In this document: positions 52,935-60,669 of the stretch, in pieces
Position numbering within the stretch: position 1 is the first letter of the stretch
How the letters are laid out: each line of letters starts with the position of its first letter
NCBI GenBank assembly: GCA_031292035.1
Contig: JARLHX010000277.1
Coordinates: 44,603-108,602 of the forward strand
Direction of reading: 5' to 3'
Length of the DNA stretch: 64,000 nt
Origin: Negativicutes bacterium
Lineage (GTDB): Bacteria; Bacillota_C; Negativicutes; Sporomusales_B; JARLHX01
Position numbers and translations under genes: made by a program
Notes under the pieces: generated by a model
What the model saw: only the letters and a program-made list of their open reading frames with translations
Database searches by the model: none
What the model was told of the DNA's origin: nothing

Positions 52935-53009
52935 TGGAGCGGGCAAAGGGATTCGAACCCTCGACCCACGGCTTGGGAAGCCGGTACTCTACCACTGAGC
53001 TACGCCCGC
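52935..53009 (-). tRNA. tRNA-Gly (anticodon CCC)
   Basis: Seventy-five bases with a complete cloverleaf on the minus strand: acceptor GCGGGCG/TGCCCGC, D arm GCTC/GAGT, anticodon loop TTCCCAA with anticodon CCC, T arm GAGGG-TTCGAAT-CCCTT, and an encoded CCA end (52937-52935). It reads Gly codon GGG. It is the only intact tRNA in the window. Three partial copies of its 3' half lie at 49.8, 44.3 and 34.5 kb. Confidence 0.95.
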
Positions 53010-53106
53010 ATAAAAGGTTGTACTATAAGGGTTTATAGATTCCGCCTCTTACTTTACGCTCCATTAGGATGCTTTTTGAGCATCTATTGGTGTCCCAACG
53101 CTATGA

Positions 53107-53135
53107 AGTATACCATAGAAGCGTAGTGAAATCAA
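53107..53135 (-). promoter_or_regulatory. Promoter of the tRNA-Gly gene
   Basis: On the minus strand TTGATT (53135-53130), 17 bases, TATACT (53112-53107), about 100 bases before the mature 5' end. A small GATGCT/AGCATC hairpin in the leader may help processing. The stretch 53136-53341 holds nothing else I can support. Confidence 0.6.
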
Positions 53136-53341
53136 GGGCTGGTGACAATTACCTACCAGTGTCCTAAGCCGGAATTAGTGCTAAAACTACTGGCTTCACA
53201 GGCATTTCCTATGTCAATTGCATAAGTTGGCTGCGGCGGTTTAGAATGATTTCACAATCAATAAGCAATGTCTAAAAATTATTTGTCACGCAATGCTCTA
53301 ACGTTTATCGAGATCCAACCGCATGCCCTGCATGTTTAACG

Positions 53342-53371
53342 TTGGTAAAATTTCATTCTTTGTGTTAAAAT
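53342..53371 (+). promoter_or_regulatory. Promoter of the small gene at 53425
   Basis: TTGGTA (53342-53347), 18 bases, TAAAAT (53366-53371), about 54 bases ahead of the ATG at 53425. An ordinary sigma-A-type site. Confidence 0.5.
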
Positions 53372-53424
53372 ACTTTCCTTTTGCACATACTGATAACAAG
53401 AATTAATCTAGGGGGTATTATTAT

Positions 53425-53769
53425 ATGCCATTCTCGTTTACCCTTTTCGAACCTAAGAAGCATCGGCAACCTAAACCAACTAATCCTTTAGTCGAAGTAA
53501 GACCCAATGGCCGGATTATGTTTAACAATCTAGCTACTTCTTTGCTAGGGAATAATCATTACTGCTCTTTAGGTTACGACCCAGAAAATAAAGCGATAGG
53601 TATCCTACCACTGTCCGAAAGTGCAGCAAACAGTTTTCCCGTTAGATACACAACACGAGGAGCCTATATCGGAGCCAAAAAAGCCCTTCGTCATTTCGGT
53701 ATTCTTCCTGAGGCACGTCTTCAAAATCAACCGATTCAACACGAAGGCTTTATAGCGGTAAAATTCTAG
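53425..53769 (+). CDS. Conserved-looking small protein of unknown function
   Basis: A 114-residue soluble basic protein without signal peptide or membrane helix. I do not recognise a named family. The order of motifs (PNGRIMFNNLATSLLG, YDPENKAIGILPLSE, GAYIGAKKALRHFGILPE) suggests a compact alpha/beta domain that binds a ligand or nucleic acid. It has its own promoter, a good GGGGG-type ribosome site and its own terminator, so it is probably a real single-gene unit. It lies right beside the tRNA-Gly integration hot spot, on the opposite strand from its neighbours. Confidence 0.6.
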   Translation: MPFSFTLFEPKKHRQPKPTNPLVEVRPNGRIMFNNLATSLLGNNHYCSLGYDPENKAIGILPLSESAANSFPVRYTTRGAYIGAKKALRHFGILPEARLQNQPIQHEGFIAVKF

Positions 53770-53865
53770 ATAGCTCTGTTTAGGCTATTCCATACCCTTT
53801 AAATGATCACTAAATATAATATATGTTAAATCCTTTTACATCACACGATGTCTCACCGATAATCG

Positions 53866-53899
53866 TGGCCTTCGGCTCACACTGAAGGTTCTTTTTTTT
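53866..53899 (+). terminator. Terminator of the small gene at 53425
   Basis: GGCCTTC pairs with GAAGGTT around a ten-base loop and is followed by CTTTTTTTT on the plus strand. The stop codon is about 100 bases upstream. The rest of 53770-54063 shows nothing I can name. Confidence 0.68.
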
Positions 53900-54063
53900 G
53901 CTCTTTGTCTGTTATTTCAAAAGTATTATGATAGGAAATAAATAGCCGGATTTCACGTTTTTTATATTGTTTATTTCTCAAATCCGCTGAGCCCGTGAGG
54001 TCTATTTCATTCTTAACTATCTCTTTAATGTAATAAGAGCTATAACATTTCACCAATCAATCT

Positions 54064-55374
54064 CTATTTGACACTTTCAGATTCATTCAGCATTGTGCTA
54101 ACCGTAGTCAACATGTACCCCTTTAATTTGAGTAGTGGAATTAATTCGCGGAGGGCCTCGGCGGTATGGGCTCCATGCAAATGGAATAAAACTATTGAAC
54201 CTGAGGTTACTCTGGTGCTCACCCGGCTGACCAATGTTTCGGCTGACAATCCAGTCCAGTCCCGCGAATCAACGTCCCACATAACGAGTGCATCGTATCC
54301 AAGGTTGCGCAAGACATTTATAACGGTTGCGTCATAGTCTCCATAAGGTGGACGGAACAACCGGACCGCTCCCGAACCAATTACCCTTTCAAGAACATGT
54401 TGGGTAGTGAGGATTTGGTCCCGCATCTCATCTTCATCTAAGCGCGTGAAATACGGATGCGAATAGGAATGATTAGCAATTTCGTGGCCCTCTTGCACCG
54501 CACGTCTAATAAAATCCGGGTTAATATCGGCCCATTCGCCGACCAGGAAAAACGTGGCCTTCGTTCCGGTATCGTGAAGGATATCGAGAATTTCATTAAC
54601 TTGCCTATCAGATCCACTATCGTCAAAGGTTAGCGCTATATCAGGCTGCTTGGTAGATATTCGTTTTATCACGGCGAAGGGGATAGCCTTTTTCTGCTTT
54701 GTGGCTTGGGCTAATTTCTGCGGTTTCTCCCTGGCTAAAAGTTCGGAAAGAGTGACAAACCTGTATCCCGCCCGCTTGATTTCGGTAATAACGGCTGGCA
54801 AGACAAGCGCAGCTTTAGTTTTCATATCAACATTGATAATATCGCCTGTCTTCATCGAACCTATTACTAATCCAAGCATGGCTTCCGGTGCATCGGCCAA
54901 CCACTCCCCTGTATTTTCCCCCTGCAGTCGCGTCATAGGTTTTGACAGGCTTTCCACCGTTAAACAGAAGTTTTGGTCATAGTTATTGTACAAGGGACTG
55001 ACAACCCTGGGCCAAAATCCTGTAGTTGCCCGAATTACCTTCGCCACATCAGCAAGATCTGCAGCAACGCCTTCCTTACTTGTTTCGCTCAAATAATTTT
55101 TGTTGGTACGATGATTGCTGATTTCATGTCCCTGAGTTAACGCCTTCTCGATGGGATATTGATCCAATTGCTTCCCCGCAATTAGAAATGTTACCGTAAT
55201 GTTTTGCTCTTGACAAAGGCGCAGCATGTTCTCCATCTGTACAGGGTTTTCGACATTCTCAATTGTTAGCGCTACCTTTTTGCCGACCGCCTGAGCATTG
55301 TCCACTTCATCAGCCGCTGCGTAAGCCGGAATCAATACCACCAACGTGATCAGTAGTACTATCAACCTCTTCAA
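54064..55374 (-). CDS. Exported polysaccharide deacetylase with two NodB-like domains
   Basis: A 436-residue exported protein with signal peptide (about residues 1-20) and two tandem NodB homology domains. The C-terminal one (about 240-435) has the full active-site set: TFDDSGSD at 249 (Asp pair), HSYSH at 302-306 and RPPYGDYD. The N-terminal one (about 32-215) keeps the fold (ITVTFLIAGKQLDQYP, GHEISNHRTNKN) but lacks the Asp pair, so it is likely inactive. The enzyme probably deacetylates peptidoglycan or another N-acetyl polysaccharide. Duplicated-domain forms are less usual than single-domain ones. Confidence 0.85.
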   Translation of the reverse strand: MKRLIVLLITLVVLIPAYAAADEVDNAQAVGKKVALTIENVENPVQMENMLRLCQEQNITVTFLIAGKQLDQYPIEKALTQGHEISNHRTNKNYLSETSKEGVAADLADVAKVIRATTGFWPRVVSPLYNNYDQNFCLTVESLSKPMTRLQGENTGEWLADAPEAMLGLVIGSMKTGDIINVDMKTKAALVLPAVITEIKRAGYRFVTLSELLAREKPQKLAQATKQKKAIPFAVIKRISTKQPDIALTFDDSGSDRQVNEILDILHDTGTKATFFLVGEWADINPDFIRRAVQEGHEIANHSYSHPYFTRLDEDEMRDQILTTQHVLERVIGSGAVRLFRPPYGDYDATVINVLRNLGYDALVMWDVDSRDWTGLSAETLVSRVSTRVTSGSIVLFHLHGAHTAEALRELIPLLKLKGYMLTTVSTMLNESESVK

Positions 55375-55560
55375 AGCGCCATCCCCTTAGCTCTTACATA
55401 CTCAAAGGTATGGCGTATATCCCGGGTTTAGACCGTCGAAGCTTCTTGCCGATTTCTAACAGGTTGCACTGATGGATACCTTCAGGGAGAATAGCTTAAG
55501 ACAGTCTATCGTGTGTCGTCTGCAATGGCGGGACATCATACCTATAGCTCGCCACATTTG

Positions 55561-55603
55561 GTATCAAAAAACAAAAAGCTTCCGAAATAATTTCGAAAGC
55601 TTT
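55561..55603 (-). terminator. Terminator of the ferredoxin-cyclase-SDR-MFS operon
   Basis: AAAGCTT-C-CGAAAT pairs with ATTTCG-A-AAGCTTT (one mismatch), and the minus strand continues with TTTTTGTTTTTTG. It lies about 107 bases after the MFS stop codon. No gene is visible in 55375-55560 or 55604-55710. Confidence 0.78.
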
Positions 55604-55710
55604 GATCTTACTACCCTTCAGCCCGTATGCAAGGTCTTTTGTACTTTTTATATTGTTATGTCAAAAACGCAACGTTATAAGGCTGGTCACCGTTGGTTAA
55701 CTTCTCTTGA

Positions 55711-57006
55711 CTACGCCGGTATAGGTTCTTTGACAATGACCCAATAGCAAATGGCAGCACAAGCTACGATCATGCCACCACTAATGAAAGCCAAGGTATA
55801 CGAACCAGTGGAATCTACTATCATACCGCATACAACGGGAGCAAATGCTCCACCAAAATAGCCACCGAAATTCTGTAATGATCCCACGGAAGCCACTAAC
55901 GCACGAGGGGAAACATCGACTGAAAGCGCCCAAGATCTTGCCTGCATATTCGATATGCAGAAAATTGCGATCGTAAGCACAGTGATCGTTTGTCCTAGGC
56001 CATCAACGAAAGGAATGGAACAAACTGATATCCCAGTAATCAGCGCGCTGACGCTGATTACTATGCGTTTGGCCCTTATTGGCGGAATGTTGGCTTTCTC
56101 CATCAGCTTTTGTGTAATCCAACCGCCACCAATGGACCCAGTTATCCCTCCTATCCACGGAATGCTTGCGTAAAACCCTAATTGCGCTAAAGAAATATGC
56201 TGAGTATTATACAAAAAGAGGGGGAGAAAATTGATGAAGATAGTCCATATCCATGTTATGCAGAAATATCCGAGAAGCAGGCCCCAGACACTGCGATACC
56301 GAAACAGGCTGAGCCAACTGATTTTGGACTGATTAGTTTTTTCTTCCACGCCCGAATCCGCCATAATATAATCTAGTTCCTCTTGCGAAAGAGATTTATC
56401 TTCCTGCGGACTGTGATAGCGCTTCCAAATGTATGCGCCCAAAAGGATGCCAGCTATACCAGTAATATAGAATAAAGCCCGCCAACCAAAAAGAACCATG
56501 ATGGTGACAAGCAGAGGTGGGGCCAAAGCGGGGCCAAATTTAGTTCCAGAGTTCCAAATTCCTGTGGCGAGATCTTTCTCTTTTTTGGGAACCCAGAATG
56601 AAATAATTTTTGACAATGTTGGCATACAGGGTGATTCAAAAAATCCTACCATGAATCTAGCGAACAAGAGAAAGGCAAGGGTGTGGGCAATTCCACTAAG
56701 CAATGTCGCGAAACTCCATCCAACTAAGGCGGTGATCATAACTCGTTTAGCTCCAAATCGATCAACAAGCCATCCGGCCGGCAATTGCATTATTGCATAA
56801 GTCCATGCAAATACAGCGCCACATAACCCGATATCTGTGTTAGTCAAATGAAGTTCTTTCATCATCTGCGTCGCCGCAATTGCCAGGTTAGTGCGATCAA
56901 GGTAGTTAATCAGCGCAACTAGTAGAAGAATGACCGTCACTTTCCATCGAACATTTCCCGCCGGTTTGAACTCATTGGCCACAACTGGTGTTATGTTCGT
57001 ATTCAT
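55711..57006 (-). CDS. MFS transporter, anion:cation symporter (ACS) family
   Basis: A 431-residue, 12-helix major facilitator with INYLDRTNLAIAATQMMKELHLTNTDIGLCGAVFAWTYAIMQLPAGWLVDRFGAKR at the start, the hallmark of ACS transporters of organic anions such as hexuronates, phthalate, and tartrate or galactonate. Distantly related to the MFS at 40850. It is the last gene of the operon controlled by the PrpR-like activator and presumably imports the substrate. Start follows GAGGTGAAAGCGATTC. Confidence 0.9.
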   Translation of the reverse strand: MNTNITPVVANEFKPAGNVRWKVTVILLLVALINYLDRTNLAIAATQMMKELHLTNTDIGLCGAVFAWTYAIMQLPAGWLVDRFGAKRVMITALVGWSFATLLSGIAHTLAFLLFARFMVGFFESPCMPTLSKIISFWVPKKEKDLATGIWNSGTKFGPALAPPLLVTIMVLFGWRALFYITGIAGILLGAYIWKRYHSPQEDKSLSQEELDYIMADSGVEEKTNQSKISWLSLFRYRSVWGLLLGYFCITWIWTIFINFLPLFLYNTQHISLAQLGFYASIPWIGGITGSIGGGWITQKLMEKANIPPIRAKRIVISVSALITGISVCSIPFVDGLGQTITVLTIAIFCISNMQARSWALSVDVSPRALVASVGSLQNFGGYFGGAFAPVVCGMIVDSTGSYTLAFISGGMIVACAAICYWVIVKEPIPA

Positions 57007-57072
57007 GAATCGCTTTCACCTCTTTCATTCTTGATTCGGTAAATTCCGTACCACCTCACACCACGTCAGATG

Positions 57073-57834
57073 TCACTGGGTCGTCTTGCCGCCGTCGACA
57101 TACACGGTCTGCCCGCTAACATATGCCGACGCGGGTGAACAAAGATAGATCAGCGTTCCCAGCAAATCGTCGGCCTCACCAAATCGTCCGAGCGGCACTT
57201 CGCTCACCATTTTATTATAAATCTCTGGGTTGGCACGCAGGTCGGCATTCATGTCAGATTTGATGTATCCCGGGGCAATTGCATTCACCCGGATGTTATA
57301 TCTGCCCCATTCGTATGCCAACGTTCTAGTGAATTGCTCAACCGCTGCCTTCGAGGTGCAGTAACCCAGTCTTAGACTCAAAGCCTGCCGGGATCCAATA
57401 GAGGCGATATTGACAATAGCTCCATGTTTACGTTTGATCATCTCCCTACCGGCAGCTTGCGAGAACAGGAAGGTCCCCTTAACGTTTACATCTTGAATAA
57501 AATCCCATTCCTCGGCAGTCATCTCTTCCGGTAACCGGCGCAAAAGAACTCCGGCATTGTTTACCAGCGCGTCAATATGACCATAGCGTTCCATCGTTTT
57601 AGTAACAAAGTTTTGGACTTGCTCCGGGACCGTCACATCCACTGGAGCCGCCATTACCTCATTTCCGATCGCAGCCAGCGTATTTTCCGCCATCTGAAGC
57701 TTATCCTCCTGCCGATCGCATATGGCGAGTCTGGCTCCATGGTTAGCCAGCCCGCGGGCATAATTAAAACCAATTCCTTGCGCACAGCCGGTAACAATAA
57801 TAACTCTACCTTCAACCGAAAACAAATTATTCAT
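57073..57834 (-). CDS. Short-chain dehydrogenase/reductase (SDR)
   Basis: A 253-residue classical SDR. The NAD(P)-binding motif TGCAQGIGFNYARG (residue 15 on), NNAG at about 90, the catalytic Ser in NIASIGSRQ and the Tyr-Lys pair in YCTSK are all present. It would oxidise or reduce a secondary alcohol or ketone. It lies 18 bases downstream of the cupin gene and 66 bases upstream of the MFS gene, so is part of the operon. Exact substrate unknown; gluconate/keto-gluconate-like and cyclic alcohols are possible. Confidence 0.9.
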   Translation of the reverse strand: MNNLFSVEGRVIIVTGCAQGIGFNYARGLANHGARLAICDRQEDKLQMAENTLAAIGNEVMAAPVDVTVPEQVQNFVTKTMERYGHIDALVNNAGVLLRRLPEEMTAEEWDFIQDVNVKGTFLFSQAAGREMIKRKHGAIVNIASIGSRQALSLRLGYCTSKAAVEQFTRTLAYEWGRYNIRVNAIAPGYIKSDMNADLRANPEIYNKMVSEVPLGRFGEADDLLGTLIYLCSPASAYVSGQTVYVDGGKTTQ

Positions 57835-57852
57835 AAGGCGTCCACCCTGTCG

Positions 57853-58281
57853 TTATTTTTTCTCCGCCAGCGGCCCTTCGCAAAAAAACTTCCCGGTAGC
57901 CTCGCCGCTACTGACGCCGCCATAACAGGCAATTGACTCGATATCCTCATCCCCAGTATTTTCTATGACGTGGATAACGCCTTTGGGAATATAGATGAAG
58001 GTCCCGGGAACCAGATCATATTCCGACTCTTCACCATCAACACCACAACCAACGTAGTACTTGCCGCGGCCTTTGATAAAATATTGTCCGAGTGCGGCGT
58101 TGATATGGTAATGAGCCCTAGATCTATGCCCAGGGGGTATGCGGACAAAACTCATCACCAAATCCTCACTACCGCAGGTAGTCACGTCGATTCCGAACTG
58201 GTGGGAAAGTTGTTTCTCATAATTTACGTTCTTATCCACTTGATCTCGATACATTACAATAGCGCGATGTTTATCAGGCAT
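57853..58281 (-). CDS. Cupin domain protein
   Basis: A 142-residue single-domain cupin. A beta-barrel motif with HYHINAALGQYFIKGRGKYYVG (first motif, metal-ligand His pair), EYDLVPGTFIYIPKGVIHVIENTGDED (second motif, including the third His) is clear. Such small cupins are isomerases, dioxygenases, decarboxylases or sugar-binding proteins; oxygen-dependent chemistry is unlikely in an anaerobe. It is placed between the cyclase and SDR genes (128 bases and 18 bases away). Function unknown within the pathway. Confidence 0.83.
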   Translation of the reverse strand: MPDKHRAIVMYRDQVDKNVNYEKQLSHQFGIDVTTCGSEDLVMSFVRIPPGHRSRAHYHINAALGQYFIKGRGKYYVGCGVDGEESEYDLVPGTFIYIPKGVIHVIENTGDEDIESIACYGGVSSGEATGKFFCEGPLAEKK

Positions 58282-58408
58282 GTTAATTCCTCCTAAATTT
58301 TAAATACTGAACGTCCGTTCTGTTGCTCCACTTTTGCAAACGCGTCTTAGCATGAATAAGCAAGACCAGTTCAAGTTAATTGCCGACACCGCGACAGGAA
58401 CTATCCTC

Positions 58409-59071
58409 TTACCGGATTACAAATACACGCGCCGGTGACCCAGAAGCTCCTTCCAGCCGCAGCGGTATCGCAAAAAACTGAACACTGTCCTCGGAAAGCA
58501 AATGCGTGTTAGTGATATATTCGATCTGAATAATTCCCGCTCCCAGCAACATCTTGTGCACAATCATTTCGTCGAGGGTAGGAATGTCCCCCAAAAAGAA
58601 CCTCCGGAGCGAATAGTCTTGCGGAAAATCAAATGCCGCAGCCTTTATTCCCCTTTCAACCAGCCATCGGCCTGCCGACTCCCCTGCGAATGGAGACGTG
58701 GTCCAAAACTCTGGTGTCTCGAGACTTTGTTTGCGGCCTTGGCATGTCTTGATGATAACAATGTCATCGCGCCCGACCTGCTTGCCTGTTCGTTCCAAGT
58801 CATCGCCAGTGATTTCGGTATTGGGTTCCTTGTGAGATAAATCGAGAACCCGAGCCACTCCAATTAAGTCTGCAAGCGGAACCTGATCGATAGTCTTTTG
58901 CCCCGCGTAAGCGTGCGAGGGAGGATCGATATGTGTAAAACTGTGCACCGTCATGTAAAGAACTTCTTCCCGCAAGGGCCCCCCGCTAGTGTAATCGCGG
59001 TCAACTGTGCGGCTGAACATCCACCGCCAGTGTTTCTTCACCGGCAAAGTCAGATCAATAATCTCCGGCAT
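58409..59071 (-). CDS. Cyclase-family (kynurenine formamidase-like) hydrolase
   Basis: A 220-residue metal-dependent hydrolase of the cyclase/arylformamidase family. Its signature HSFTHIDPPSHAYAGQKTIDQV holds the zinc/manganese ligands (HxxxHxDxxxH pattern). Family members open lactams, amides or cyclic esters such as N-formylkynurenine and isatin. The operon setting suggests hydrolytic ring opening of a cyclic intermediate. Start ATG 59071 follows GGGTGATGTT. 49 bases lie between it and the upstream gene. Confidence 0.85.
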   Translation of the reverse strand: MPEIIDLTLPVKKHWRWMFSRTVDRDYTSGGPLREEVLYMTVHSFTHIDPPSHAYAGQKTIDQVPLADLIGVARVLDLSHKEPNTEITGDDLERTGKQVGRDDIVIIKTCQGRKQSLETPEFWTTSPFAGESAGRWLVERGIKAAAFDFPQDYSLRRFFLGDIPTLDEMIVHKMLLGAGIIQIEYITNTHLLSEDSVQFFAIPLRLEGASGSPARVFVIR

Positions 59072-59120
59072 AACATCACCCGATCCTTATGAAATCCATA
59101 TGCCCCTCGGTTTAAACCCT

Positions 59121-59747
59121 TCAAAGATCGGTTAATTCCCTTATCAAAGAGGCTGCTCTTTCCGGGTTGTAGACTCCACAGATACAAGGCTTAGCCAGCT
59201 GTCTCCCTGCTTCTTCTGCTGTGATTTTCCCCTTAGCAACCTGATCCGCCAATTCACTGATTAGTTGATAAGACACCAAGCCATGACCACACATCGTAGC
59301 AATTTCAAGAATCTTCGGTTTAGGCAACAGGTCCGTCCGACCCCAAATCCCCAGAGACTGTGCTACCGTGTGAGGGTCCAGACCCGCATCCTTGACACAT
59401 TGACAGACCTCATCATTTAATCCGGAAACGACGATCGAAAGACCCAAATCTTCTTTTTTCAGCTCCTTCAGCACTTCCAATACCGTTTGCCGCGAATTGA
59501 ATACAGCGTGGACCAATTCATTCTCCTGGATCACTTCGCGGACCGCATCGGCCGAACCTAAAGAATACCTGCTACCACTCTTTGAGTCGCCAATATTAAT
59601 TGGGTTATACTGCATGAAAATCTCGTAAACTTTCAGGAGTTTTTCCAATGAACCTTGATGGTTAAGTCCACTTGAAGGCATCGCAAAAACAACATAGTCT
59701 TTTTCTAATGATTCTACCGATCCTTGACGATGCAAAGTATGTGTCAT
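59121..59747 (-). CDS. Protein of unknown function with conserved-looking Cys/His segments
   Basis: A 208-residue soluble protein that I do not recognise. It has Cys115 and Cys117 (EVCQCVKD), Cys153 in TMCGHGLVS, and Cys188 and Cys190 in KPCICGVYNPERA, arrangements that could bind a metal or an iron-sulfur cluster, plus a charged central helix. It lies 12 bases downstream of the ferredoxin-domain protein, suggesting that the two gene products work together. It has no signal peptide. Start ATG 59747 follows TAGGAGGAAGGAATA. Enzymatic role unknown; a redox or lyase function is only a guess. Confidence 0.7.
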   Translation of the reverse strand: MTHTLHRQGSVESLEKDYVVFAMPSSGLNHQGSLEKLLKVYEIFMQYNPINIGDSKSGSRYSLGSADAVREVIQENELVHAVFNSRQTVLEVLKELKKEDLGLSIVVSGLNDEVCQCVKDAGLDPHTVAQSLGIWGRTDLLPKPKILEIATMCGHGLVSYQLISELADQVAKGKITAEEAGRQLAKPCICGVYNPERAASLIRELTDL

Positions 59748-59759
59748 TATTCCTTCCTC

Positions 59760-60470
59760 CTAACCGATGTATGGTTTGCCCAGGCCGACATTAATTTTTG
59801 CATTTGGCCGATATTCATATTTAGTGCCCTGCAATAATTTCGCGGTTTCCCAGGTGCCGGCAACATTAGCACGGGTGCCAAGCACTACGCTAAAAACGGT
59901 GTCCACAGACTTGGCAGTATCTGCGATTAAATCAAGAGCCTCCAGTAGTTGCTCGTCTTTAACAGCAAATTCAATTATGGCTGAAAGGACTTTCTCGTTA
60001 CGGATTTCGGCCGGTATTTCTCCCGTTTCCGGGTTGATCAGATTGGTTAATGGATTAAGCGGTTCAAATTCGACTCCGTATTTCGCCAGCGCCTTAGAGA
60101 GCTTTTCCAACTCACTTAACCGGCTTCCGATACCTGGACGTCCAAGCTCTAGTGCGACCCCCGTCATACCGCGCTTAAACCGGCCTGTCACATCATTCGT
60201 TTTTGTTTCTTCGGTACCCCGGCCAGCAAGACCCGTTTCCTTGTGGACATTCAGAGGATCACTATAAATCGCTCGGACGCTTCTTGGCCATTCCAACGGT
60301 TGTTGAAAAATTGCATCAGTCGGACAGACGCTCACTCTGGAGCAAACGCCGCATTCCACACAATCATCGAGTTCAATTTGCGCACCAGAAGCTGTCAACC
60401 TTATCGCATTTTGAGGACAAAACGAAACACATCCTCCACACCCTACACACTTTTCCTGATCAATTAGCAT
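59760..60470 (-). CDS. Ferredoxin-domain fusion protein of unknown function
   Basis: A 236-residue protein. The N-terminal domain (residues 1-52) is a 2[4Fe-4S] ferredoxin: Cys8, Cys11, Cys14, Cys18 and Cys37, Cys40, Cys43, Cys49, the second motif having a longer last gap. The C-terminal part (about 60-236) has no motif I recognise; it contains HKETGLAGRGTEETKTNDVTG and ELGRPGIGSRLSELEKL, which look like a substrate- or nucleotide-binding segment. First gene of the six-gene operon behind a sigma-54 promoter. It may couple low-potential electrons to a reduction step; this is inference. Confidence 0.75.
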   Translation of the reverse strand: MLIDQEKCVGCGGCVSFCPQNAIRLTASGAQIELDDCVECGVCSRVSVCPTDAIFQQPLEWPRSVRAIYSDPLNVHKETGLAGRGTEETKTNDVTGRFKRGMTGVALELGRPGIGSRLSELEKLSKALAKYGVEFEPLNPLTNLINPETGEIPAEIRNEKVLSAIIEFAVKDEQLLEALDLIADTAKSVDTVFSVVLGTRANVAGTWETAKLLQGTKYEYRPNAKINVGLGKPYIG

Positions 60471-60505
60471 AACGCATCTCCTTTCATTGAGTTATCTTTT
60501 TAATC

Positions 60506-60522
60506 TGCAGGAAACATGCCAA
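60506..60522 (-). promoter_or_regulatory. Sigma-54 (RpoN) promoter of the six-gene operon
   Basis: On the minus strand TTGGCATGTTTCCTGCA has GG and GC ten bases apart and matches TGGCAY-N5-YTGCW (-24/-12) except C for T in the -12 box. It lies 36 bases before the ferredoxin-fusion gene and after the PrpR-like activator gene, which is the probable enhancer-binding protein. Confidence 0.75.
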
Positions 60523-60540
60523 AAATTAAGTCTCAGGATA

Positions 60541-60571
60541 AATAAAAATCAGCAGGCACATACCTGCTGAT
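60541..60571 (-). terminator. Terminator of the PrpR-like activator gene
   Basis: ATCAGCAGG and its exact complement (9 bp) surround CACATA, and the minus strand continues TTTTTATTTAT. It separates the activator gene from the sigma-54 promoter of the operon it probably controls. The next bases on the plus strand (ATTTACTGGAG) match the flank of the tRNA-Gly gene. Confidence 0.78.
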
Positions 60572-60669
60572 TTACTGGAGTTTCAGAATAAAATGACAAG
60601 AACATCGCTGATGACTTTTCTAACATTTCCGACAATCGCAATTTAAAATACAAATAATATCATTTTATT

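Noticed and set aside
55472..55747. Plus-strand 91-codon frame between the deacetylase and MFS genes
   Set aside because: It runs through the terminator hairpin and into the MFS gene, has no ribosome site and no recognisable domain.
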